Shown here: in pieces, positions 55,146-64,000 of the stretch
Layout of the letters: every line of letters begins with the position of its first letter
Numbering within the stretch: position 1 is the first letter of the stretch
Source: Colocasia esculenta
Lineage: Eukaryota; Streptophyta; Magnoliopsida; Alismatales; Araceae
Direction of reading: 5' to 3'
Length of the DNA stretch: 64,000 nucleotides
Assembly (NCBI GenBank): GCA_014218235.1
Contig: CM024757.1
Location: forward strand, 149,743,371-149,807,370
The notes under the pieces: generated by a model
Database searches by the model: none
What the model saw: the letters and a program-made list of their open reading frames with translations, nothing else
What the model was told of the DNA's origin: nothing
Made by a program: the position numbers and the translations under genes

Positions 55146-56734
55146 TGTCACGTCTCGAGAATTACGCAGCAGATGTTAATTCAGATAATTCAAGTCAATA
55201 TTCCGAGACGTGATCAGTCGGCAAATAAGCCTCTAGCTAGCACGCACTAAATGTGTATCAACACAACATCATAATAGGGCCCAAATATTAAACTCAAAGG
55301 AAATTGTATTCAAATCTCATCTCATTGTGTCAAAGTGGAAACTAATACAACTCTTTAACTATGGTGTAACAGAACTAAGACTCAATAAAATGAAAAGTAC
55401 ATTATTCCTCACTTCCTACTACATGAATATAACACTCAAAGCAAACTAACTATAACTAGACACATAGTTGGAATGCTCAACACTCGGACGCATTCCCATC
55501 CTCGACTTGCTCCTCTTCTTGAATTTCATAGTCACCTAGAATGGTTAAAGGTAGGGAATGAGCAAACTAGCCCAGTAGGATTTATATCTCAATGTGCGGG
55601 CAATGATATAAGTGATTAACAATTTAGAACTAGGTAAGCACGATGATGGTCATGATATGCATGTACGAATAAAACTCATTAAAACATGATACATGAAACA
55701 AGCTAGATAGAGTGATCATGATAGAGCAAGATCTAGAACGTTATAATGAGCAAGAGATTATCAATAGTGAGGCATGTAACAAGCATGCAAGATATCACTT
55801 TAAATTGCAATAAATGCAGGATGGCCATATCATGTAAGCACGCACGAGCACAATCATGTAACACTAATCAGGCACGAAGACACTAATGTACACCAAAGAA
55901 AGATCCACCTTGAAATGCACACTAGGACACGTGTATGTGGATATTGTATCTAGCATTCAACACGACACGCATGACTCCCAGCACAGATGCAACGCCAGTA
56001 ATCATTATACCCCATGATTAATGGTATATTTATGACTCTCCGTCATTGGGGCTAGACTAGAGCCCTTGGACACTCGCCGTCATTGGGGCTAGACTGGAGA
56101 CCTTGGACAACATCTCACTATTTTTAAATGTAGATACCTACCGTCATTAATGGCCAATAAGAGTTTCAAGATGTAAGCATGTGTATCATCATGTTCATGA
56201 TGATGATGAGAACAAGTAATAAGTAAATGTGAACATGATTTCATGATACAATAGTCAAGAGATAATTTCGGCAGCATAACGGTGCAATTTGTACTTTAGT
56301 TCACTCTTACATTAATGGCTTAAGTCCAGATTACAAATCACACTCACGAGAACAAGAGAAGAGAGGAAGTGCACGCTATCTCCAAGGAACTTCAATGGTA
56401 CAACCAACTCGGTCTCCATGAGGAAATCCACGGAGTACGGAGATTTACAGAGGTCTTAGAGAAAAGGTCGCTAGTCTACCGATACGGAATGACCGATAGA
56501 GAGCTTCTAAATCCTCAAGAAAGGGCTGCCTAGATGTGCAAGTGTGTAGTGAACACGTGTCTCAATCCACAATCCATCGGTTTCAAACTTGCAGAAAACA
56601 ATTCACATGATAGCATGAAATGAACTATGCATTTAACTATACATGGGTTTGCAATATTTTAAGATAACAATTCTCATTTTAACAAGCTAGAACAGTAAGA
56701 AGAGTGAATCACTAGTTGCATGAATGGTCACATC

Positions 56735-57150
56735 TAGGGGTGTACAACGGTTCGGTTCGGTTCGGTTTCCCCATTTTTGGGGGAAACCAAACCGAACCGA
56801 ATCCATTTGATGAACCGAACCGGTTCGGTTCGGTTCAAACTGAAATTGGCATTTTTTTGGAAAAACCAGGCAATTTTCTGCATTTTTATGTGCAAAAGTT
56901 GCAAAAAATGGGTTTTTTGGGTGGTCACGAGTTTCGAACTCGCGACCACCGGGGCGCGCGGAGGGCGCGCGACGCGCCTTCCACTGTGCTACCCTTTTTT
57001 TTGTATAAATGTATTATTATATAATGATATATAGATATTCGATTCATTTCGGTTTCCCAGCCTGAAACCAAACTGAACAACGAGGTCCGTGAAACCGAAC
57101 CGGCCGGTTCGGTTCGGGTTTTCGGTTTGGACCATATTTTGCACAGCCTA
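56735..57150 (+). mobile_element. hAT-type MITE (416 bp)
   Basis: Exact 8-bp target duplications GTCACATC (56727-56734, 57151-57158). Ends TAGGGGTGTACAA and, inverted, TAGGCTGTGCAAA. The subterminal parts carry repeated GGTTCGGTTCGG in opposite orientations. 8-bp duplications and TAGGGGTG ends are typical of hAT superfamily non-autonomous elements. It encodes no transposase. Confidence 0.9.
56921..56996 (-). other. tRNA-like segment inside the hAT MITE
   Basis: On the minus strand, 76 bases begin GGGTAGCACAGTGGAAGG, fitting the Pol III A box (TRGCNNAGYNGG) at 11 of 12 positions. They contain AGTTCGAAACT near the B-box place and a T-arm-like GCGAG/TTCGAAA/CTCGT stem-loop. Instead of a cloverleaf, the T stem extends into a 12-bp hairpin GGTGGTC...GACCACC. 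A T-run (sense AAAAAAGGG) lies upstream. It looks like a degenerate tRNA or SINE head, not a working tRNA. Confidence 0.5.
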
Positions 57151-59020
57151 GTCACATCATTAAGGGAGCAATTAGCATAACATTCGTGTAATTATAGCTT
57201 TTAATGGGTTAAATTTTAAGCCATTAAACACACCTCATGAAATGACCAGAATAAAGACATGCAAATGATGAACTCAATACCATGTTATGCAGACCTCGGT
57301 TAAGCCTTGAAATACGTGTCCTACACAGTGGACGTAATTCATAACGCAGTGTACAGTCAAAACAGGCGAAACTATGAAGAAGGTAAATCGCGTCCACCTA
57401 TGTGGCCGCGATTTGATGTGAATCGCGTTGGGGGAACCCGTCGCGTTCATGAAAAACGTTAAATATGGCAATGGGCGGGAAAACCGCTTGAATCGCGTCG
57501 AGGTATCCCGCCGCGTTTTAGACAAGCACAGACTCCCACGTGGCGCGAAGTCTCACGCGTGCCGTTGACTGGTCAGTGCGTGAATTGCGTCAGGTCACAC
57601 GGATGCCTTTTGATGAATCGCATCGGCTAAGGTCGACGTGATACCAGGCGCGGTAATCGCGTCGCCTGGACCGGACGCGGTTCTAAAAACAACCCGAAAA
57701 CACAAAAAAAAAAATGCAGGAAACACATGATTTGATCCATGCAACACTTATATCTTCTAAACTAGGGCTCTTGGGACAAACGTATCAACATGAAAGTTGT
57801 TGGAAACATGGAGTAGAAGGGAACTATGATTTTTAAATAATTTAAAATGGCCTCGAGATCTGTGATAAATCGACATGAACGTGAAAATTCCCTGACATGC
57901 GTGACTTTGGCAAGACGCCTATAACTCAAGATGTACTCATTGGAATTCGATGAAACCACTTGGAAATGAAACTATACTTGATGCTCTACACATTGGTATA
58001 TGATTTGTTAAGGTTTGACCCGAGAAAGCCTACCTTTCGGGTTGAGGAAGTTTCATTCTTCAAAAAACCCTTGTTCAGACCACTAGTTGAAGAACGCCTA
58101 ATACACCCAGTATACTGCATGAAAAGTGTGTATTCTAGTTGGGTTAGGAAGTAGACTTGACCCTCTTTCCAGGGGTATAATCCTTGCATGATGTGGTTTA
58201 GGTTTGACCTACCTTTGGTCGACTCTAAGTGGACAGTTCGCACAGGTCGAAGCAGACGAAATGGGGAAGAAGATGAGATTGGTGTGGCCGATCTCCTACT
58301 CCCCAGCCGCCAAGAACTCCTCCACATGACCCCAGCAAGATGTAAAACTCGTCCCCCAGGGTTTTGTGGAGAGTATTTATGCATCTATGGCTTTTGGAAG
58401 TCATATTGCAACAAGGAAAGAACATTTGCGGTTTTAGCATGCCCCCTTCCATGTTTTGAAGATCTCTTCCCCCATTGGAGTGTCTTGGCCATCAAGCAAC
58501 CTCCAATGATGGCTAGGCACAAATTTGGGTTGCCAAGAGAGCATTATTGCATCCAATTTCTACCCTAATTACCTCCTTCCATTTTCAACTCAATTAGGGT
58601 TGCAAATTTATGGGTATTTTTCATGCTCCATTTGATTTTTGGACCAAAGTTGATCCATTGGCCCAATATCGATAATGGGTCATCAATATGTAATGTTGGA
58701 AGTCTCTCCAACATTTTTATTTAATTTATGGTCGTGTCGTATTTCCGTATTAACGATTTTTCGACTTGTTTCCTTATTTGGTTAATCGGTCACCGTGTGA
58801 CGTACACTTGGTCAATCGGATTTTTTGTTACACGAATTTCTTCATGGAACATTTAGGAATAATGTGTGGGGTTGATTTAAAAATTTCATGGAATTTTCCG
58901 ATGTGTTCTTGCACATACGGTAGTGGTACGTATGTTTTAAACACTTCGATATTATGGAAATCATTTATTTCCATTTATTCAAATATTTATTTAATAAATT
59001 TTCCAGGGTGCTACAATGCT

Positions 59021-59622
59021 CTTAGCTCACAATTGACGCTTAGTTCAGCATTTCACCCACAGATAGATGGACAATCTGAAAGGACAATCCAGACACTCTA
59101 GGACATGTTTAGGGCATGTGCCCTGGATTGGAAGGGTGACTGGGAGCGACATTTACCTCATGTGGAGTTTGCCTATAAAAATAGTTTTCATGCAAGTATA
59201 GATATGGCCCCATTCGAGGCTTTGCATGGAAGGCCTTGTAGATCTCCTTTATGTTTGGAGGAAACTGGAAATAGACAGTTGGTTGGACCTAAGATTGTGC
59301 AAGAAACATCTAGCAAGATTCAGCTAATCAAGCAGAGATTAAATGCTGCCCAAGACCGGTAGAAAAGCTATGCAGATATAGAAGGAAAGATTTGGAGTTT
59401 GAGGTGGGAGAACATGTTTTCCTTAAGGTCTCTCCTACAAATGGGGTAATCAAATTTGGTCGGCATGGAAAATTGAACCCAAGGTTCATTGGAACATTTA
59501 AAATCCTGAAGAAGGTTGGAAATATGGCTTACCAATTGTCATTACTATCATCTATGGCAAACATTCATCTTGTGTTTCACATTTCTATGCTAAGGAAGTA
59601 TGCCCATCTCATGTTATTGAAA
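59021..59622 (+). pseudogene. Integrase of Tekay-G, C-terminal part
   Basis: LTLSSAFHPQIDGQSERTIQTL, stop, DMFRACALDWKGDWERHLPHVEFAYKNSFHASIDMAPFEALHGRPCRSPLC, then the GPF/Y-type module KVSPTNGVIKFGRHGKLNPRFIGTFKILKKVGNMAYQL and FHISMLRKYAH. It is cut at 59622 by SIRE-H, before the chromodomain seen in copy B. Confidence 0.9.
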
Positions 59623-59849
59623 TGTTGCGGAAAAAACTGCTGCTAGAAATCTAGAAGGGGGGGTTGAATAGATTTCTCCAAATTTTTAAAACCACTTGAA
59701 CAGAAACATAGAGAAACTCAATTGAGTGTGAAATCTGAGTGTTAATGACAATTCTAAACAAATTAGACAAGTTAAATGATGAAATTTTGACGAACCTATC
59801 AAGCATCTAGCGTAAGAGACAAGCAAACCACAATGACACAAAGATTTAG

Positions 59850-59888
59850 GGTGGTTCGGATTACACAACAGTGTATCCTACATCCACC
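59850..59888 (-). other. Conserved R/U5 stem-loop, SIRE-H
   Basis: Sense GGTGGATGTAGG, inner GGATACAC/GTGT(A)ATCC, CCGAACCACC. The outer stem is perfect and CTAAATC follows. Confidence 0.68.
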
Positions 59889-60351
59889 ATCCACACACAC
59901 ACACAATTGTGGCTTATCTTGCCAGTTCAGAAAAGTCACAAAGGAACACACACTCTCTGAGATATAGAAATCTCAGATTCAATCACACACACGTGAAATT
60001 GGGCACAAGGATTGCACCACTTTCACAAAAACACATAGTATAGAGTGAAATTGAAATGAGGAACCAGTCAGAGCAATTGAATTCCAAATTGAAGAGGACT
60101 GGTTCGAAGATCCCTGTTTCTGCTTTAGGAATGGGGATCAGTTCTTCTGCTTCAGCTCCAAGAAGAAGACTCAGATGGATCAAAATTCTCCTTCAATTGG
60201 ATCATCTAAGGTGTATAAAGCTCTAGTTCCTTCAGATTTGGGAGCTATTCGCCAGGTTGGAGCCTTCCTCAGAAATTGGCTGGAATTCTCTAGAGTCTTT
60301 TTAAGAACAGAAGTGTGGCTCAATCTCTCTTTAAAGCCGAGTGGATAAGGG

Positions 60352-60362
60352 GTATTTATAGC
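60352..60362 (-). promoter_or_regulatory. Predicted TATA box of LTR H
   Basis: Sense strand GCTATAAATAC, about 470 bp before the stem-loop. Confidence 0.65.
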
Positions 60363-60486
60363 TCCATGGGTCCACAAAATATCTTGGGATCTGTGGGCAT
60401 AAAAGTTCCCGCCCAAAAAGCCTTCCCAAAAGCTTCCATGTGTCCCTGTTAATTAGATCAAAAAGAGAGAGAAAAAATAGACTGAC

Positions 60487-60670
60487 TGTGTCGACACACC
60501 TTACCTATGTGTCGACACCCTATCCCAGTCATCACAAAACGATCTCCTGGACTGGGAACTAGTGTCGACACACAATTGAACTGTGTCGACACACAGGTTC
60601 ATGGCAGAGCACCGGATTTTCTGATAGGCTACTGGTGTCGACACCACAGGTGAACTGTGTCGACACAATG
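60487..60670 (-). repeat. GTGTCGACAC palindromes in U3 of LTR H
   Basis: Six copies, at about 60488, 60512, 60563, 60583, 60634 and 60656, sharing the 8-bp core TGTCGACA with SIRE-E and lying 125-310 bp upstream of the TATA box. Confidence 0.9.
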
Positions 60671-60803
60671 GAGCACTTATGACTTTTGTTCCTTTGAGCT
60701 ATACATGAGAAAACATTGTGAGATATAAATGTAAGCATGATAAGCATGACTTTAATGCATTAATGAATCATATTTGGATATCATCAAAATAAGAGATCCA
60801 ACA

Positions 60804-60817
60804 ATCTCCCCCTTTTT
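60804..60817 (-). promoter_or_regulatory. Polypurine tract of SIRE-H
   Basis: Sense AAAAAGGGGGAGATT directly before the LTR start. A second similar motif, CAAAGGGGGAGAAG, lies at 61168-61181 at the end of the env-like ORF. Confidence 0.82.
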
Positions 60818-61119
60818 ATGATGGCAACTATGATTCATTAATTTGGTTTAATTTTCTCACAAATATGACTTGAAAAAAATCCATTCACACTTTCAAAGCA
60901 TATCACAAATGTAACAATGACATCCACAATTTTCATCAGTAGCATCTAAACATTTTCATCTCTTTGCAAACAAGCATGTCAATTATTTGTTATTGCCAAA
61001 GAAGAAATCAATCACACAAGCATCCAACAACAAAAAAAATGTGCTAGCATTCACATCACACAGAATTATATTACCCCCAAAAAGTTTGGAAATTTAACAT
61101 AACATTTCTCAAAAAATTT
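60818..61119 (-). other. Spacer between env-like ORF and polypurine tract of SIRE-H
   Basis: AT-rich, non-coding, no repeat seen. Confidence 0.5.
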
Positions 61120-62481
61120 TCAAAATATTTCTTGATTTCTCAATGCCAAAAAGTAAATCATGAATCCTTCTCCCCCTTTGACATCATCAAAACCAAAAAT
61201 ATCAACCAGAAGGGGGTGGAGGAGGAGGAGAATAGGCAATAAGATGGTTTCCATGGACTTCAATCTTGCTTCTACAGCAGACAGATTTGATCTTAATTGA
61301 TTCTGCATTGTTGAAAGTCTGGTGTGCAAAAGATCTTCTATCCTTTGATGATTTTCATATATATTCTCTTGAAAGACACTAGTTGCATGACGAGATGAGG
61401 AAGATGAGCTGGGAACAGTGCCATGTTGCATGAAATTTGCAAAGTCAGACTTTAGAGCTGTCATCTCTTGATCAATGTGAGTCATCAAGTTTTTCATGCC
61501 TTCCATATCATCAACCAAATGTGCAAAGGACAATCTTGTTTTAGAGACTTGAGATACAACTTCTTGACTGTTGAATAGTCCATTTTGAGTGTTAAGCAAA
61601 ATGCCTTCAAGAACTACTTGAATCTTATCTTGGAGATCCTTAAGTTGGGTACATACATCACCCAAAGTACCAATCAACCTATTGAATCTTCTAGTGGCAT
61701 GCTCAGCTGCTTCATGTTGTCTCACAAACTAACCAGTCATTGAATTTTCTAGCCTCTGAATTCGAAGTTCAAATCTGTTGGACATTTCTGTCATGGTGGA
61801 ATTGAGAGTTTCAAACTGAGTTTGCAGAAATGTATATAGCTCAGGTGGAATGGGAGGTCCACTAGATGAAGTTGAGGCTGAGCTGTGATGTTGGGTGAAT
61901 ATGGTTGGAGGGACAGGTATGCTGATGGAGGTGGAGAGGCATGAGGAGGAAGCACAGTTTGTGGTTCAAAAGGAATTTCAGGATTCTCAACTTCAATTTG
62001 TGGTTGGTCCACTAGATCACCTTGGGGTCCCGCATCTTCTGGAGAAACTTGTTCTTGAATATGGTCAACAGGAGGCTCTGGCTCTACAACCTGACCTCTT
62101 AGAACCTGATCTCCCTCAATTCGAAATCTCATGAATTTCTATACATGATGTAAGCAGTAAATGTTGCTTTGAGGAATTTTCTGAACCTTCTCATTTTCAA
62201 TAGAGATTCCAAAGTGTTTAAAAACTGTTGTGAGGTGAGCAGCATATGGCAAGGATATGTGTAAATCTTTTCTGTTTGTTTCAAAAAATATCTGAGTCAT
62301 AATCAAGTTCAAATTGATCTTCACATTTTTCTTCATGCTATACAACACAAATCTCTGAATGTTTGTCAATCGATTTCTGCCACCACCCTGTGGTGTGATG
62401 ATGGTGGTTAGAATGTGATGAATCAGCCTCAGAATTGGAGGAAAAGTATTTGTGTTGTATCTGATGATCAGTCGGTCCCCA
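61120..62481 (-). pseudogene. env-like ORF of SIRE-H, N-terminus missing
   Basis: Starting at the LTR I junction it reads GDRLIIRYNTNTFPPILRLIHHILTTIITPQGG and INLNLIMTQIFFETNRKDLHISLPYAAHLTTVFKHFGI, close to INLNVIM-like blocks of other SIRE env-like ORFs. Then TAG (62139-62141), an acidic Pro/Glu part, a frameshift near 61860, TAG at 61729-61731, and a long predicted coiled coil (QHEAAEHATRRFNRLIGT ... RLKSMETI). The C-terminus overlaps a polypurine-like motif. Layout matches SIRE-A and SIRE-E. Confidence 0.75.
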
Positions 62482-62746
62482 TGTAATTTCAATTAATTAC
62501 ATATGTATTTTGGTGATTACCAAAACTAAACTAATTTTTAAAAATAATATCTAATGAATATTTCATAAGTCTCAAAGTATAGGAAAAATACCAAGGTCAA
62601 ACAAGTCAATAAAGGTATGTATTACTTCTCTGAAGCTTTAATCTTTTCAACATGATATTTCTCTAAGTCCATAACGATTTCTGTTGAAATTCATAACGAT
62701 TTCCTTATAAGACTGAAAAGTCATGTTGTTTCAAACAAGTCGATGT

Positions 62747-63276
62747 CGTAACGATTTCATAAGTTATCGTGACGATTTCTTTAGAACTCGCAACGACTTG
62801 CCCGTCGTAACGATTTCATAAGTTACCGTAACGATTTCTTTAGAACTCGCAACGACTTGCCCGTCGTAACGATTTCATAAGTTATCGTAACGATTTCTTT
62901 AGAACTCGCAACGACTTGCCCGTCGTAACGATTTCATAAGTTACCGTAACGATTTCTTTAGAACTCGCAACGACTTGCCCGTCATAACGATTTCATAAGT
63001 TACCGTAACGATTTCTTTAGAACTCGCAACGACTTGCCCGTCGTAACGATTTCATAAGTTACCGTAACGATTTCTTTAGAACTCGCAACGACTTGCCCGT
63101 CGTAACGATTTCATAAGTTACCGTAACGATTTCTTTAGAACTCGCAACGACTTGCCTGTCGTAACGATTTCATAAGTTACCGTAAGGATTTCTTTAGAAC
63201 TCGCAACGACTTGCCTATCGTAACGATTTCATAAGTTACCGTAATGATTTCTTTAGAACTCGCAACGACTTGCCGT
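62747..63276 (+). repeat. 59-bp tandem array in LTR I
   Basis: Nine units starting at 62747, 62806, 62865, 62924, 62983, 63042, 63101, 63160 and 63219, each with two AACGATTTC words and GCAACGACTTGCC. Units differ by one to three bases. Confidence 0.95.
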
Positions 63277-63510
63277 TCATAACGATTTGCTTTGCACAAA
63301 GATTTCTTTAAGCGCTCATAACGATTTGCTTAGCACAAAGATTTCTTTAAGCGTTCATAACGATTTGCTTTGCACAAAGATTTCTTTAAGCGTTCATAAC
63401 GATTTGCTTTGCACAAAGATTTCTTTAAACGCTCATAACGATTTGCTTTACACAAAGATTTCTTTAAGCGCCCACAACGATTTGCTTTGCGCAACGATTT
63501 CTTTAGAACT
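63277..63510 (+). repeat. 39-bp tandem array in LTR I
   Basis: Six units of CATAACGATTTGCTTTGC followed by ACAAAGATTTCTTTAAGCG. The 39-bp period leaves a spurious open frame with a 13-residue repeat. Confidence 0.95.
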
Positions 63511-64000
63511 CATAACTACTTGATAAGTGTTCATAACGATTTGCTCTCTATAATGACTTGTTAGTATTCATAACGATTTCATAAGTCATATAGACAACGA
63601 CTTTACAGTTTATATCAACTTGATTTTTATCTTATCTCCTGAAGCGTTACTAGTCAAAGTCACGCATATATCTATCTGTCACTCCTGCATTTATGAGTTC
63701 TGAATGTATCTATGCATGCATGCAGACAATATCATCCATTATTGTGCTTACTCTGTATACATCTTTTAAAACAAGCTATTTGGGATTGCTATTCTAGTGA
63801 ACACTCACATCAACGTATACTGACAACAAGAGACAGTTTGAGTTGTCTACTGTCTAGCATTTAATGTGTGCAGGGTCCTGAAGACTTTCTATCATACAAC
63901 GTTGGACCTATAGATGTCAGAAGACCCTATCACTTTGCGTGCTCAAATGGATAAAAGATAGTTGAAGCTTCCAAATTTCAAACAGTCTAACGACTACTCA

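Larger units (their letters stand above)
55146..59015 (-). mobile_element. Gypsy-type solo LTR 3 in Tekay-G integrase
   Basis: Plus strand TGTCACGTCTCG to CAGGGTGCTACA, with exact target duplications ATGCT (55141-55145, 59016-59020). It is the inverse of the family of solo LTR 2 (10244-13856). Without the MITE it is about 3.45 kb. CGTCC/GGACG inverted repeats lie at 57310-57690. No primer site or internal domain; no gene seen. Confidence 0.93.
25855..59622 (+). mobile_element. Tekay-G: Ty3/Gypsy chromovirus with four insertions
   Basis: After the shared LTR: primer site 28576-28588, gag start 28713, SIRE-E at 28819-49292, rest of gag, solo LTR D at 49785-52066, zinc knuckle, protease, RT, RNase H, integrase, Gypsy solo LTR at 55146-59015, then integrase end to 59622, where SIRE-H begins. 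The 3' LTR is not in the window. The RT-RNase H-INT order and the FIDDVLVYS active site identify Ty3/Gypsy. The age order is clear: G predates all four insertions. Confidence 0.9.
59623..60803 (-). repeat. 3' LTR of SIRE-H (1.18 kb)
   Basis: Plus strand TGTTGCGGAAAA to GATCCAACA, the sense start being TGTTGGATC. It has a G-run followed by TTGAATAG near the left end, stem-loop 59850-59888, TATA 60352-60362, and GTGTCGACAC palindromes at 60487-60670. In size and layout it matches the SIRE-E LTR. Confidence 0.88.
59623..62481 (-). mobile_element. SIRE-H: 3' part of a SIRE element
   Basis: A minus-strand 3' LTR (59623-60803), polypurine tract, spacer with a second polypurine-like motif, and most of an env-like ORF, cut at 62481 by LTR I. 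Pol and the 5' LTR lie beyond the window. A single-copy flank TGAAA at 59618-59622 is its expected target duplication. Confidence 0.87.
62482..64000 (+). mobile_element. LTR I: start of a plus-strand SIRE element or solo LTR
   Basis: Starts TGTAATTTCAATT, with TTTTGGTGATTACCAAAAC at 62510-62528 as in the sense start of LTR A. It carries tandem arrays with the AACGATTT core shared with LTR A (in opposite orientation), so A and I belong to one family. The flank CCCCA (62477-62481) would be its target duplication. It continues past the window, and no TATA box is reached. Confidence 0.8.

Noticed and set aside
56921..56996. A functional tRNA gene
   Set aside because: A and B boxes and a T arm are visible, but there is no D arm, anticodon arm or acceptor stem; the T stem is part of a 12-bp hairpin.
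57274..58400. GC-rich, CpG-containing stretch in solo LTR 3 that could be a host gene promoter
   Set aside because: The matching stretch occurs in solo LTR 2 (11100-12110); it belongs to the LTR family.
61120..61725. A host gene encoding a coiled-coil protein
   Set aside because: It is the C-terminal part of the SIRE-H env-like ORF; SIRE-E has the same layout at 47500-47714.
62747..63510. Regularly spaced repeats resembling a CRISPR array
   Set aside because: Units are head-to-tail with no unique spacers, and lie in a plant LTR.
63287..63523. Open frame with a 13-residue repeat, suggestive of a repeat protein
   Set aside because: It is the translation of the 39-bp tandem array; 39 is divisible by three, so the frame stays open by necessity. 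The same applies to 15815-16015.

Overview
The window is nuclear DNA of a flowering plant and consists of nested transposable elements from end to end. I found no host protein-coding gene, rRNA, functional tRNA, CRISPR array or prokaryotic feature. Plant origin follows from three things: Ty1/Copia elements of SIRE type with downstream env-like ORFs, Ty3/Gypsy chromovirus (Tekay/Del-type) pol, and primer-binding sites complementary to plant initiator tRNA-Met in every element whose 5' end is visible. The species cannot be named.

Layout, with working names. The base layer is a plus-strand Tekay-type pair that shares one LTR: the pol end of copy B (25121-25812), a polypurine tract, one LTR (25855-28570), then the primer-binding site and gag of copy G, whose pol runs in pieces to 59622. 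Copy B is broken on its left by minus-strand SIRE-C (to 25120). SIRE-C is broken in its env-like ORF by a plus-strand SIRE LTR (F, right part 16535-17240). F is broken by minus-strand SIRE-A (1-16534, left end outside the window). SIRE-A carries two Gypsy solo LTRs (3819-7113 and 10244-13856). Copy G is broken in gag by plus-strand SIRE-E (28819-49292), again in gag by a SIRE solo LTR (D, 49785-52066), in integrase by a Gypsy solo LTR (55146-59015, itself carrying a hAT-type MITE at 56735-57150), and at its 3' end by minus-strand SIRE-H (59623-62481). SIRE-H is broken in its env-like ORF by a plus-strand SIRE LTR (I, from 62482 to beyond the window). SIRE-E contains a 9-kb non-autonomous element with 3.36-kb LTRs and no coding capacity (36671-45688).

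Nearly all coding sequence is decayed. Many nonsense codons are TAG at places where CAG is a natural ancestor. The longest intact ORF is the 654-residue SIRE-E gag. An autonomous SIRE element would make gag (capsid, zinc knuckle), protease, integrase, reverse transcriptase and RNase H as a polyprotein, with an env-like protein from a downstream ORF. The Tekay-type element would make gag-pol with a chromodomain-tailed integrase.

The observations most worth following are: two canonical-looking ~75-bp introns inside the Tekay gag; a stem-loop in the transcribed part of all seven SIRE LTRs, with compensatory changes; element-specific palindromic repeat arrays upstream of the TATA boxes, some repeated in the spacer after pol; the LTR-sharing Tekay dimer; and a tRNA-like segment with A and B boxes inside the hAT MITE. 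Coordinates of junctions and target-site duplications were read directly. Family names rest on motif recognition without database searches.
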